The notes under the pieces were generated by a model that worked only from the letters and a program-made list of their open reading frames with translations, searched no databases and was not told where the DNA came from. A stretch of DNA of 7,512 nt from Deltaproteobacteria bacterium (GTDB lineage: Bacteria > Desulfobacterota > Desulfobulbia > Desulfobulbales > UBA5123), in NCBI GenBank assembly GCA_021788685.1, contig JAJYKH010000125.1:1-7512 (forward strand), given 5' to 3'. Positions 1 through 5,679 of this stretch are shown piece by piece (the stretch's first letter is position 1; each line of letters opens with the position of its first letter). Position numbers and translations under genes: made by a program.

Positions 1-56
1 GGTGGGGCGCATCGCCATGCGGGAGTGCATCGGCGGCTGATTTGGAAACTGCTTCC

Positions 57-1082
57 TCAGGCCTGCAAGTGGAGGCCCGTCCCGGGTTGGGATTGGGCAC
101 CAAGGTAGCGGTACGCGGCGGCAGCCTTCACCAGGGAGCGGAGGGGCGGCCCCGCGGCCGCGGGCTGCTCCGCCCCCTTTTGGCTGGTTTCCCCGGCAGC
201 CGCCGCTCCTGAGGTTTTCTGCCCTTCGGAACGGGCTTCGGCCTGCTTGGCCCGCTCCGCCTCCTGTTTGGCTTCTTCCAGCTTGACCAGCTTCTGACTC
301 GCATCGGCGAGCGTCGCCGCCGCCCGGGCGGCCACTTTCATGTCCTGGGGCGACGGGCTGGCCGGCGCCAGGGCTGCTTGGCGCACGACCTGCATCTTGC
401 GGATGGTCTCTTCCGGATCGGATTCCGGAGAGGCATCGATCTGCACCTCCCCGCCCACCGCATAGCTGTTGCCGTCGGGCCCCCGCTGAAACTTGTACGA
501 GGCGCCGCTGCGGGCATACGGCCCGGCGGCGGCCAGATGGGCCATCTCGTGGGCGCGGACGGCGGTGTCGGCCTCCTTGAGCTGCGCGACTTCCAGTTGC
601 TCGCTCCGGCTGAGCTGGTGACGGCTCGAAGAGGCCGAGGCGGGTTTTGGGGACGGGGAGGAGGATTTATCCTGGGCGGTGCCGTCGTCGGCCGCGCCCG
701 ATTTCTGGTCTGTAGAGGAGGATTTATCCGAGGCGGAGCTGCTGTTGGCAGTCCCCGGCTCCTGGTCGGTGGAGGAAGAAGGCGGGGCGGCAGCCGGATC
801 TTCGGGTCCTTGCCCCGGCTGGGAAGCGCTGCCGGCTGAGCCCGCCTGGGCCGCATAGGCCCGGGCGGCCAACGCCGAACGGCCCCGGTACGGAAACTCC
901 TGCCCCGCCGCCGGAGATGCCCCGTCAGCCTGCTGCGAGCCGGGCTCAAAAACGACCGCCGGCTCCCCGCCCCCGCTGTCTGGAGGCTCCGCAGCAGTGC
1001 CCGGTCCCGGCGAAGCGTCGCCACGCCCTTGCGGCCATTGGCTGGCGGTGTTCCTGGCGAGAAGAGTGGTAATGGAGGTCAT
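57..1082 (-). CDS. SprA-related putative metalloprotease (CJM1_0395-type family)
   Basis: A 341-residue protein probably acting as a zinc metalloprotease; its substrate is unknown. Residues 1-155 are a low-complexity Ala/Gly/Pro/Ser linker with repeated SSSTDQ and DKSSS units. The conserved domain runs from about 156 to 285. It holds the zinc-protease motif HEMAH (H178, E179, H182) followed by YARSGASYKFQRGPDG and YAVGGEVQID, then a segment around IRKMQVVRQAALAP and SPQDMKVAARA. This order is typical of the SprA-related family. A charged, probably helical stretch follows (about 265-290). I see no signal peptide or membrane segment, so it is probably cytoplasmic unless exported by another route. 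The ATG start is supported by GGAGGG (plus-strand 1087-1092), four bases upstream, and by a promoter further upstream. Family assignment is by motif recognition. The function of the long disordered N-terminus is unknown. Confidence 0.85.
   Translation of the reverse strand: MTSITTLLARNTASQWPQGRGDASPGPGTAAEPPDSGGGEPAVVFEPGSQQADGASPAAGQEFPYRGRSALAARAYAAQAGSAGSASQPGQGPEDPAAAPPSSSTDQEPGTANSSSASDKSSSTDQKSGAADDGTAQDKSSSPSPKPASASSSRHQLSRSEQLEVAQLKEADTAVRAHEMAHLAAAGPYARSGASYKFQRGPDGNSYAVGGEVQIDASPESDPEETIRKMQVVRQAALAPASPSPQDMKVAARAAATLADASQKLVKLEEAKQEAERAKQAEARSEGQKTSGAAAAGETSQKGAEQPAAAGPPLRSLVKAAAAYRYLGAQSQPGTGLHLQA
658..729 (-). repeat. Internal 57-bp-spaced repeat in metalloprotease linker
   Basis: A 15-bp sequence (gaggaggatttatcc on the plus strand) occurs identically at 658-672 and 715-729. 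The 57-bp period is 19 codons, so frame is kept. On the minus strand it encodes the DKSSS units of the Ser-rich linker. This looks like an in-frame duplication in disordered coding sequence that could expand or contract without breaking the gene. Confidence 0.7.
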
Positions 1083-1147
1083 GCTTCCCTCCGGGTAGGT
1101 CCCGGACTACTTTCAGACGCAAAAGATTGAAAGCTGCAGCCGCCAAT

Positions 1148-1176
1148 AATATAGAAGAAACGCGCCTTTCCGGCAA
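1148..1176 (-). promoter_or_regulatory. Candidate sigma70 promoter for the metalloprotease gene
   Basis: Read on the minus strand, TTGCCG (1176-1171) and TATATT (1153-1148) are separated by exactly 17 bp. They match the sigma70 consensus at four and five of six positions. The -10 lies about 65 bases upstream of the metalloprotease ATG, leaving a leader of roughly 60 bases that ends in the GGAGGG ribosome binding site. It is a prediction from sequence only. Confidence 0.55.
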
Positions 1177-1232
1177 GACTTAAACGCCGCCTCCGCTCCA
1201 CACCCCACAATCCCGCACCTGATCAGCTCCCT

Positions 1233-1256
1233 CTGCCATGATCGATGACGTGGCAG
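1233..1256. repeat. Imperfect inverted repeat / hairpin in divergent intergenic region
   Basis: CTGCCATG (1233-1240) and CGTGGCAG (1249-1256) form an 8-bp stem containing one G-T wobble around an 8-base loop. No T-run follows, so it does not look like an intrinsic terminator. It lies between the two divergent promoters, so it could be an operator or just a stable stem. Apart from this and the two promoters, I see no gene in 1083-1394. Confidence 0.4.
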
Positions 1257-1334
1257 CCTGTTTCCGGTAAGAGCATAGAAAATATCCCTCCAGACCGGTA
1301 ACTTACAGTCATCAAAATTCTTTGGTAATTCGAC

Positions 1335-1364
1335 TTGACACTTTTTTGCAAATAGCTCTAGAGT
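1335..1364 (+). promoter_or_regulatory. Candidate sigma70 promoter for the RHH/RAMA-like gene
   Basis: A perfect -35 TTGACA (1335-1340) is followed after 18 bp by TAGAGT (1359-1364), which matches the -10 consensus at four of six positions. Transcription would start near 1371, about 25 bases before the ATG. GAGT (1361-1364) and ACTC (1375-1378) form a small inverted repeat over the predicted start site. That would be a natural place for an operator if the product represses itself. Confidence 0.6.
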
Positions 1365-1394
1365 ACGTTTACGCACTCACAAGGAGGCCTTGCA

Positions 1395-1817
1395 ATGCTT
1401 GCCATCCAAGAAGATTTTGTTGCTGTTCCGCTCTCAATTGGTATCTACCGGCAACTGCTGGAAAGGTGCCCCCACCCGAATGCTGTTATCCAAGATGTCA
1501 TTCAGGACTTCTTGGATCGAACAGCCGATGACATTCCTCCTCTTAAAAAAAATCGTGGGAGCGGTCTGCACTGGGAGGTTGCCTTCCTTCCCGAAAAAAC
1601 ACGCATCCGCACCAAGCATCACGGGCAGTACAAATATGCGGAAATCAAAGGCGATTACGTCATTTATGAAGGGGAGACATTTTCGTCCGTGGCCGCAGCC
1701 ATAAACCGGATGAGAGGCAATACCCAAAATAACGCCTGGAAGGTAACCCAAGTCATGCGCCCGACAGACAGTGAATGGGTTGGGGCGTTTCGCATTCGGA
1801 GACAAGGCGGCCTCTGA
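1395..1817 (+). CDS. Small protein with RHH-like N-terminus and RAMA/DUF2924-like C-terminus
   Basis: A 140-residue soluble protein with no signal peptide. Residues about 7-45 (FVAVPLSIGIYRQLL, then NAVIQDVIQDFLDRT) read as a short beta strand followed by two amphipathic helices, in the manner of a ribbon-helix-helix DNA-binding or dimerisation unit. Residues about 66-135 (TRIRTKHHGQYKYAEIKG, VIYEGETFSSVAAAINRMRG, NNAWKVTQV) show the RTK-G-Y-A plus Y-G-F-S-A layout of RAMA/DUF2924-type domains, which are often found beside restriction-modification and other DNA-acting proteins. The start is firm: AAGGAGG (1381-1387) lies seven bases before the ATG, behind a near-consensus promoter. It is divergent from the metalloprotease gene and lies in an AT-rich patch, suggesting transfer. 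Domain matches are from pattern memory, and the molecular role is unknown. Confidence 0.8.
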   Translation: MLAIQEDFVAVPLSIGIYRQLLERCPHPNAVIQDVIQDFLDRTADDIPPLKKNRGSGLHWEVAFLPEKTRIRTKHHGQYKYAEIKGDYVIYEGETFSSVAAAINRMRGNTQNNAWKVTQVMRPTDSEWVGAFRIRRQGGL

Positions 1818-1874
1818 TAGTCGAGTTGATAACGGCGATCCCCACCCCTGGCTTGAATTTATCCCCAGGTCAAC

Positions 1875-2138
1875 CCCAGCGGGCTTGTCTCTGCTGTATG
1901 AGGGCAGCGGCGGCATGCTACCACTGAGGGAAACGACCGGACGAAACGCCGTACGGGCGCAGCGCCTGTTTGCCGAATCCAAACCACGGCGTCGGGCCAA
2001 ACGAAAGGTAGGGTGGGGGTGGATCCGTTCAGACGGGGGTGGGCCGGCAGGAGCGACTTCGGCGAGCCGCCGGTGGAGCCTGCGTTGACCGCCTTGACCC
2101 GAAGCCTCGACCGGAGGCCGACCTTGCACCCGCTCGGC
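1875..2138 (+). repeat. Direct repeat copy A (sulfotransferase leader and 5' end)
   Basis: This stretch aligns with 3122-3446. Block one (1875-1983 against 3122-3232) is roughly 85% identical by hand alignment, with several one-base gaps. A weaker section follows, to the shared GGATCCGTT. Block two (2043-2138 against 3353-3446) is about 90% identical. A segment equal to 3287-3350 in copy B is missing here and replaced by about 10 unrelated bases. Homology stops at both ends before the neighbouring genes, and no transposase or terminal inverted repeat is visible. Confidence 0.85.
2043..2138 (+). pseudogene. Truncated 5' fragment of a sulfotransferase gene
   Basis: The frame starting near 2049 reads RSDFGEPPVEPAL, TALTRSLD and then LHPLG. 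This nearly matches residues 35-64 of the intact sulfotransferase (RSDFGEPPVEPAL, TVLTRSLD, LHPLG). A one-base loss and a one-base gain cancel out, so QEAD becomes RRPT and the frame recovers. After HPLG the similarity ends, about 20 bases before the cytochrome stop codon. The PAPS-binding loop and everything downstream are absent, so no enzyme can be made. It is most likely the relic of a duplicated or exchanged sulfotransferase gene. Confidence 0.75.
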
Positions 2139-2157
2139 TCGTTTTCCCGGTCCAAGG

Positions 2158-2922
2158 CTATTTTTCACTGCGGCCGTGATGTTGCAGGAAATCTAAGATG
2201 TCCCTCATCGTCTTTTCATCCGGCAGGGGCCTGCCCTCCGCCGCTATGTACCCCTTCATCCGCTCGACCACCGCAGGCCATTCCGCCGCGCTGTGCTGGC
2301 CTGGGTCGGGCAGGACATGGCACTGCGAGCAGGTGGCCTTGAAGGCTTTCCCGGCCCCACTCGCCAGTGCCGGAGTAAGTCCTTCGGCCAGCGGCTTCTG
2401 GGCATGAGTCTCCAGGTACCCGCGGATCGTGGCCAGCTCCTGCGCCGTCGGCGCCTCGATCCTTCCCATCATCATCATGCCGCTCATCATCTGCATGCGC
2501 CGGTTCATCCGGCTCACCACCGCCGGCCACTGCGCGGCGGTGTGCAAACCCGGTCCCGGCAGGTAGTGGCACTGGGAGCAGAATTCCTGCAGCAGCCGGG
2601 CCCCCTCCGAATCCGGGTCGGGGAGCCGTGCGGGGTTCATGGGCGGCGGCAGCATATCGCCCATCATTTGCTGCATCATCTCCCGCATCCCTCCGCCGCC
2701 CATCATGCAGCAACGCCCGCCCATCATTCCCTGGGCCCAGCCGGCGCCGGAGCTGATCAAAAAGATAGAGAAGCCGGCAGCCAACATCGCCACCGAACGC
2801 CGCCAATTCTTGATGATCTCGCAATAAAACCCGAACCCTGGCGGGCGGGAACGAGAAAACGACAAATTACCCAAGGTGGACCATCGGCGAATCGGCTTTT
2901 TGCGAGGCCGACAATTCTTCAT
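2158..2922 (-). CDS. Methionine-rich di-heme cytochrome c
   Basis: A 254-residue predicted periplasmic or membrane-anchored c-type cytochrome for electron transfer. Two covalent heme sites, CSQCH, lie at residues 115-119 and 198-202. Each is followed by the same pattern (LPGPGLHTAAQWPAVVSRM and LPDPGQHSAAEWPAVVERM), so the protein is an internal duplication of one heme module. A hydrophobic signal segment (about 44-62, VAMLAAGFSIFLISSGAGWA) follows a basic KNWRR stretch, with likely cleavage near WAQ. Residues 66-95 hold eleven methionines and a CC pair. A second Met run (139-152) occurs only in module one. The start was chosen for GGGAGG (2930-2935), seven bases upstream. This leaves an unusually long 43-residue N-region, so a later non-ATG start (TTG at 2865) is possible. 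Met-richness suggests copper contact or heme ligation; that is inference. Confidence 0.85.
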   Translation of the reverse strand: MKNCRPRKKPIRRWSTLGNLSFSRSRPPGFGFYCEIIKNWRRSVAMLAAGFSIFLISSGAGWAQGMMGGRCCMMGGGGMREMMQQMMGDMLPPPMNPARLPDPDSEGARLLQEFCSQCHYLPGPGLHTAAQWPAVVSRMNRRMQMMSGMMMMGRIEAPTAQELATIRGYLETHAQKPLAEGLTPALASGAGKAFKATCSQCHVLPDPGQHSAAEWPAVVERMKGYIAAEGRPLPDEKTMRDILDFLQHHGRSEK

Positions 2923-2929
2923 CCATCTT

Positions 2930-2935
2930 CCTCCC
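2930..2935 (-). promoter_or_regulatory. Ribosome binding site shared by two overlapping start codons
   Basis: The minus strand carries GGGAGG followed by AAGATGGATGAAG. The first ATG (2926-2924) opens a 19-codon frame reading MDEELSASQKADSPMVHLG that stops at 2867. The second ATG (2922-2920) opens the cytochrome frame. Spacing (three against seven bases) favours the second ATG. This site decides the cytochrome start, but it also leaves room for a short overlapping leader peptide. Confidence 0.55.
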
Positions 2936-2958
2936 GTTATAAAGAGGAGCTTTCTCAA

Positions 2959-3255
2959 CTATAGCACGGAAGGCCCGGCAGGAGCGGCGGGAAAGGATGC
3001 TGCCTCGGGGGATCGTGCCCAGAAATCCCGGCGGGAGGTTCCGTTTCCATTTGGCCTCCCCTCCCGCGGGCTTCTCAGCGCTGCCGGGCCATATCCCCGC
3101 CACACCGCGAGCCGCGTTCGGCCCAGCGGGGCTTGTCTCTAGTGTATAGAGGCAGCGGCGGCATGGTACCATGAAGGAAATGACCGGGCGAATCGCCGTT
3201 GCGGGCGAAGCGCCTGTTTGCCGGAATCCAAATAAGGAACGCCGGAGCGAACGAA
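2959..3255. other. Divergent intergenic region between cytochrome and sulfotransferase
   Basis: This region contains the left part of repeat copy B (from 3122). Bases 2959-3121 are GC-rich and I see no gene or convincing terminator in them. TATAGT-like (minus, near 2960) and TATAGA-like (plus, 3145-3150) -10 elements exist, but neither has a matching -35. Promoters for both flanking genes must lie here, yet none can be called with confidence. Confidence 0.5.
3162..3173. repeat. Perfect 12-bp palindrome
   Basis: CATGGTACCATG is fully self-complementary and lies about 85 bases before the sulfotransferase ATG. In repeat copy A the same place reads CATGCTACCACTG, so the symmetry is lost there. 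A regulator binding site is possible but not shown. Confidence 0.4.
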
Positions 3256-4497
3256 ATGGCAGGAATGGGGCCTGGATCCGTTACGGACAAGGCGAGCCGG
3301 CGGTTGTGGCCCCTGGCGGCCGAGGCTTTGCTCGCCAGGGCTCGCCGGCGGACCGGCCGGAGCGACTTCGGGGAGCCGCCGGTGGAGCCCGCGCTGACCG
3401 TCTTGACCCGGAGCCTCGACCAGGAGGCCGACCTGCACCCGCTCGGGCGGCTCCTGATCCGGAAACGGCTGGAGGAGCTGCTGGCCACGCGGCTGCGCCT
3501 GGTGGACGCGTGGAAACGGCAGGAGCGGCAGCTCCTGGCCACGCGGATCGAACGGCCGCTCTTCATCACCGGCCTGCCCCGGAGCGGCTCGACGTTTCTG
3601 CACGAGCTGCTGGCCGCGGACCCGGGCAACCGCGCCCCCCGCGTTTGGGAGCTCATGTTCCCCCTGGCGGCGCGGGCGGACATTCACCGCCCGCACAATC
3701 CGCTCATCCGGCGCACCGCCGCCCGGTTGTGGTGGATTCGCCGGCTGGCCCCGGACGCCGATGCGGTCCATCCCCTCCGCGCGTGCTCTCCCCAGGAGTG
3801 CGAGACGATCCACAGCTACACCTTCCAGTCGGAGGAATTTCTCAGCACCTGCTGGGTCCCCGGCTACGAGGCCTGGCTGCGGGCGGCTGATTTCGCGCCG
3901 GTCTACGCCTGGCAAAGAAAATTCCTGCAATACCTTCAAGGCCCCGGGCCGGCACCCCGGTGGGTGCTCAAGTCCCCCGATCACGTGAACAGCCTGGGGG
4001 CGCTCCTGGCCGTTTTCCCGGACGCGGTCATTGTCCAGACCCATCGCGAGCCGCTGGACGTGCTCGCCTCCAGCCTGCGGCTCATCGAGGTGGTGCACGG
4101 GTTGTTCGCCCGGCCGGGCGGCCGCGAGACACGCGCCCGGCGCGAGGCGCGCGTGCTGGCGGAGGCGGTGGAGCGGCTGCTTCTGTTCCGGGAGACGCAT
4201 CCGGAGCTGACCAACCGGTTCATCGACGTCAGGTATCCCGAGCTGGTAAACGGTCCGCTGGCCACCATCGGCCGCATTTACGAGCATTGGGGGGCGCCAT
4301 TGACCGGGCCGGCCGCCGAGGCGATGTGCCTGCTGGTGTCCCGGCGGTCGCGGTACCCGGGAACCCGTTTGATCACCAATCCGGGACCGGAAGAGGTCCT
4401 TGCCGCCGAAATTCATCGCTTCAGCCGCTATGCCGCCCGATTCGGCTTCCCGGCCCGGCCGGGGGAGGCCTCTCCGCCGCTTCGGTCCGAGAGCTGA
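3256..4497 (+). CDS. PAPS-dependent sulfotransferase family protein (Sulfotransferase_3 type)
   Basis: A 413-residue enzyme expected to transfer the sulfuryl group from PAPS to a hydroxyl or amine of an unknown acceptor. The 5'-phosphosulfate loop is TGLPRSGSTF (residues 105-114), preceded by a strand (RPLFI). The 3'-phosphate-binding region is THREPLDVLASS (262-273), after the strand DAVIVQ. RWVLKSPDH (235-243) and RFIDVRYPELV (321-331) are typical of the family. No signal peptide or membrane helix is seen, so it acts in the cytoplasm. I chose ATG 3256 because GGAG (3244-3247) lies eight bases upstream; a TTG at 3199 is in frame but lies in the repeat leader. Length fits the family. The stop is followed two bases later by the flippase start, so the two are probably one operon. 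The first 64 codons are duplicated as a relic at 2043-2138. The acceptor is unknown. Confidence 0.88.
   Translation: MAGMGPGSVTDKASRRLWPLAAEALLARARRRTGRSDFGEPPVEPALTVLTRSLDQEADLHPLGRLLIRKRLEELLATRLRLVDAWKRQERQLLATRIERPLFITGLPRSGSTFLHELLAADPGNRAPRVWELMFPLAARADIHRPHNPLIRRTAARLWWIRRLAPDADAVHPLRACSPQECETIHSYTFQSEEFLSTCWVPGYEAWLRAADFAPVYAWQRKFLQYLQGPGPAPRWVLKSPDHVNSLGALLAVFPDAVIVQTHREPLDVLASSLRLIEVVHGLFARPGGRETRARREARVLAEAVERLLLFRETHPELTNRFIDVRYPELVNGPLATIGRIYEHWGAPLTGPAAEAMCLLVSRRSRYPGTRLITNPGPEEVLAAEIHRFSRYAARFGFPARPGEASPPLRSES
3291..3346. repeat. Nested inverted repeats inside the sulfotransferase 5' end
   Basis: GGCGAGCC (3291-3298) pairs with GGCTCGCC (3339-3346). Inside it CCCTGGCG (3311-3318) pairs with CGCCAGGG (3333-3340); the two right-hand arms overlap by two bases, so the stems compete at that point. 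The segment encodes residues about 12-31 of the sulfotransferase and coincides with the piece missing from repeat copy A. Slippage across the hairpin could explain the loss. Confidence 0.6.
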
Positions 4498-4499
4498 TC

Positions 4500-5489
4500 A
4501 TGCCGAAACGACTCCATGCGGTGCTGCTGATCATAGGGGTGGTGTGCCTGGGGTGGATGCTGCACGCCGTGGGTGGTGCCAGGGTGTGGCGGGCGATGGC
4601 CTCTCTGGGATGGGGGCTGGTTCCCCTGGTTCTGCTCGAAGGCGTCGAGGTGGTGCTCCGCACCAGAGCCTGGCGGCACTGTCTCAGTCTCCCGGCCCGC
4701 TCCCGGCCCTTCGTTCAACTTTTTTGGATGCGAGTGGCCGGATACGCGATCAATTATTTCACACCCACCGCCACTCTGGGCGGCGAAGTTGCGCGCGCCT
4801 CGCTGATTGCCTCTCCCGGCCTCGGCCCGGATGCGGTCAGCTCGGTGCTGGTGGACAAGCTGTGCACAGCCTTGGCGCACCTGATGCTGGTCGGGGCGGG
4901 CGCCTTTTTTCTCCTGTGGTGCATCGAAATCCCTGCCGCGCTGCAGGCGGCGATGCTCCTGACCGGCAGCCTCCTGGCCGCGGGCATTCTCGTTTTCCTG
5001 CTGATCCAGAAGCACGGGCGGCTCGGCTCTCTTTTCCGCTGGCTGGCCACCCGACGCCCGGGCTCCCGATGGGGAAGGCTCGCCGAAAACACCACCGCCG
5101 TGGATGAGGCATTCCAGGCCTTTTATCGTGATCGCAGGCTGGACTTTGTATCGACCGTGGGCTGGCACATGGCAGGCTTCGCCACCGGCTTTCTCCAGGT
5201 CTGGCTCTTCTTCGGGCTGGCGGACCTGCACCCATCCGCGGCCGTCGTGGCGGGCGTATGGGCGATCGGGCTGTGGTTCGACCTCCTGGTCTTTGCCGTT
5301 CCCATGAGCCTCGGAACCCTGGAGGCCAGCCGGATCGCGACGTTTGCCGCTGTCGGCTACCAGGCGGTGGAAGGCCTGACATTCGGCATGGTGATGCGGC
5401 TGGGGCAGTTGACCTGGGCGGTGGTGGGGTTGATCGGCTACGCCGTGCTGGCGTTAAAGCCAAACCGCCGACTCGTCCGGGACCGCTGA
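4500..5489 (+). CDS. Lysylphosphatidylglycerol synthase-TM/UPF0104-type flippase-like membrane protein
   Basis: A 329-residue integral inner-membrane protein of the family that includes the flippase half of MprF and the hopanoid-associated HpnL proteins. Hydrophobic segments lie at about 6-24, 36-53, 73-90, 118-140, 147-169, 216-238, 244-268, 275-291 and 297-318. Family marks include GYAINYFTPTATLGGEVARA (81-100) and VPMSLGTLEASRIATFAAVGY (267-287), where the usual form is a Gly-rich loop followed by a conserved Glu. Length is normal for a stand-alone flippase domain, and no aminoacyl-transferase domain is attached. The ATG starts two bases after the sulfotransferase stop with only a weak GAGAG upstream, so translational coupling is likely. 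Context suggests it moves the sulfated product or its lipid carrier, but that is inference. A general lipid-transport role is equally open. Confidence 0.82.
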   Translation: MPKRLHAVLLIIGVVCLGWMLHAVGGARVWRAMASLGWGLVPLVLLEGVEVVLRTRAWRHCLSLPARSRPFVQLFWMRVAGYAINYFTPTATLGGEVARASLIASPGLGPDAVSSVLVDKLCTALAHLMLVGAGAFFLLWCIEIPAALQAAMLLTGSLLAAGILVFLLIQKHGRLGSLFRWLATRRPGSRWGRLAENTTAVDEAFQAFYRDRRLDFVSTVGWHMAGFATGFLQVWLFFGLADLHPSAAVVAGVWAIGLWFDLLVFAVPMSLGTLEASRIATFAAVGYQAVEGLTFGMVMRLGQLTWAVVGLIGYAVLALKPNRRLVRDR

Positions 5490-5679
5490 CCGCCCCCTCC
5501 CGCCCAGCAGGGAATCGACCATGCCGGAACAGCTCGCGCCGCAGTTGCTGCATGAGCCATCCAGTGATTTTTCCTCGACAAAGTTCAAAATATCGACATA
5601 TATGAGCTGAGATGTCGATAGGATCGATTGCACCAATATATCGCCTTTTCAGATTTTTAAGCAAAATTCTTATTTCGCA
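5490..5679. other. Intergenic composition boundary with candidate promoter
   Basis: After the flippase stop the sequence stays GC-rich to about 5555 and then turns clearly AT-rich up to the next gene. TCGACA (5575-5580) and TATATG (5599-5604), 18 bp apart, form a weak promoter candidate overlapping an inverted repeat. A 29-codon frame starting at ATG 5521 and ending at 5610 has no good ribosome binding site and is not called. No terminator is evident. Confidence 0.4.
5591..5620. repeat. Perfect 9-bp inverted repeat, candidate operator
   Basis: TATCGACAT (5591-5599) and ATGTCGATA (5612-5620) are exact reverse complements separated by 12 bases. The left arm overlaps the candidate -10 (5599-5604). 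The repeat sits 60-90 bases before the secreted-protein gene. No T-run follows, so a dimeric regulator site is more likely than a terminator. Confidence 0.5.

Larger units (their letters stand above)
3122..3446 (+). repeat. Direct repeat copy B (leader and 5' end of intact sulfotransferase)
   Basis: This is the partner of the repeat at 1875-2138, in the same orientation about 1.25 kb away. It spans the upstream region of the intact sulfotransferase and roughly its first 64 codons. Compared with copy A it carries an additional 64-bp hairpin-forming segment (3287-3350). The single-base gaps between copies in the upstream block suggest that part is non-coding, which supports a sulfotransferase start downstream of it. 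Confidence 0.85.

Noticed and set aside
1..40. Possible C-terminal end of a plus-strand gene (frame 2 reading VGRIAMRECIGG and then a TGA at 38-40).
   Set aside because: Only 12 codons are visible and no family can be recognised; any frame could look like this. It needs sequence to the left.
1113..1376. An 87-codon minus-strand open frame starting at GTG 1376.
   Set aside because: It has no ribosome binding site, overlaps both divergent promoters and the RHH/RAMA-like gene promoter, and resembles nothing known. It may be a relic but is not supportable.
1434..2168. A 244-codon minus-strand open frame across the RHH/RAMA-like gene and repeat copy A.
   Set aside because: It is antisense to a well-supported gene. 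A similar antisense frame is open over copy B only because the two DNA copies are related and GC-rich.
1875..3446. Repeat copies A and B as the ends of a composite transposon.
   Set aside because: No transposase, terminal inverted repeats or target-site duplication are visible, and the repeats contain sulfotransferase coding sequence.
3139..4416. A 425-codon open frame antisense to the sulfotransferase gene.
   Set aside because: The sense strand carries clear sulfotransferase motifs; the antisense product is Pro/Arg/Gln-rich and typical of GC-rich shadow frames.
5521..5610. A 29-codon plus-strand frame (MPEQLAPQLL start) between the flippase and the secreted protein.
   Set aside because: There is no convincing ribosome binding site, it crosses the composition boundary, and it ends inside the interval between the inverted-repeat arms.
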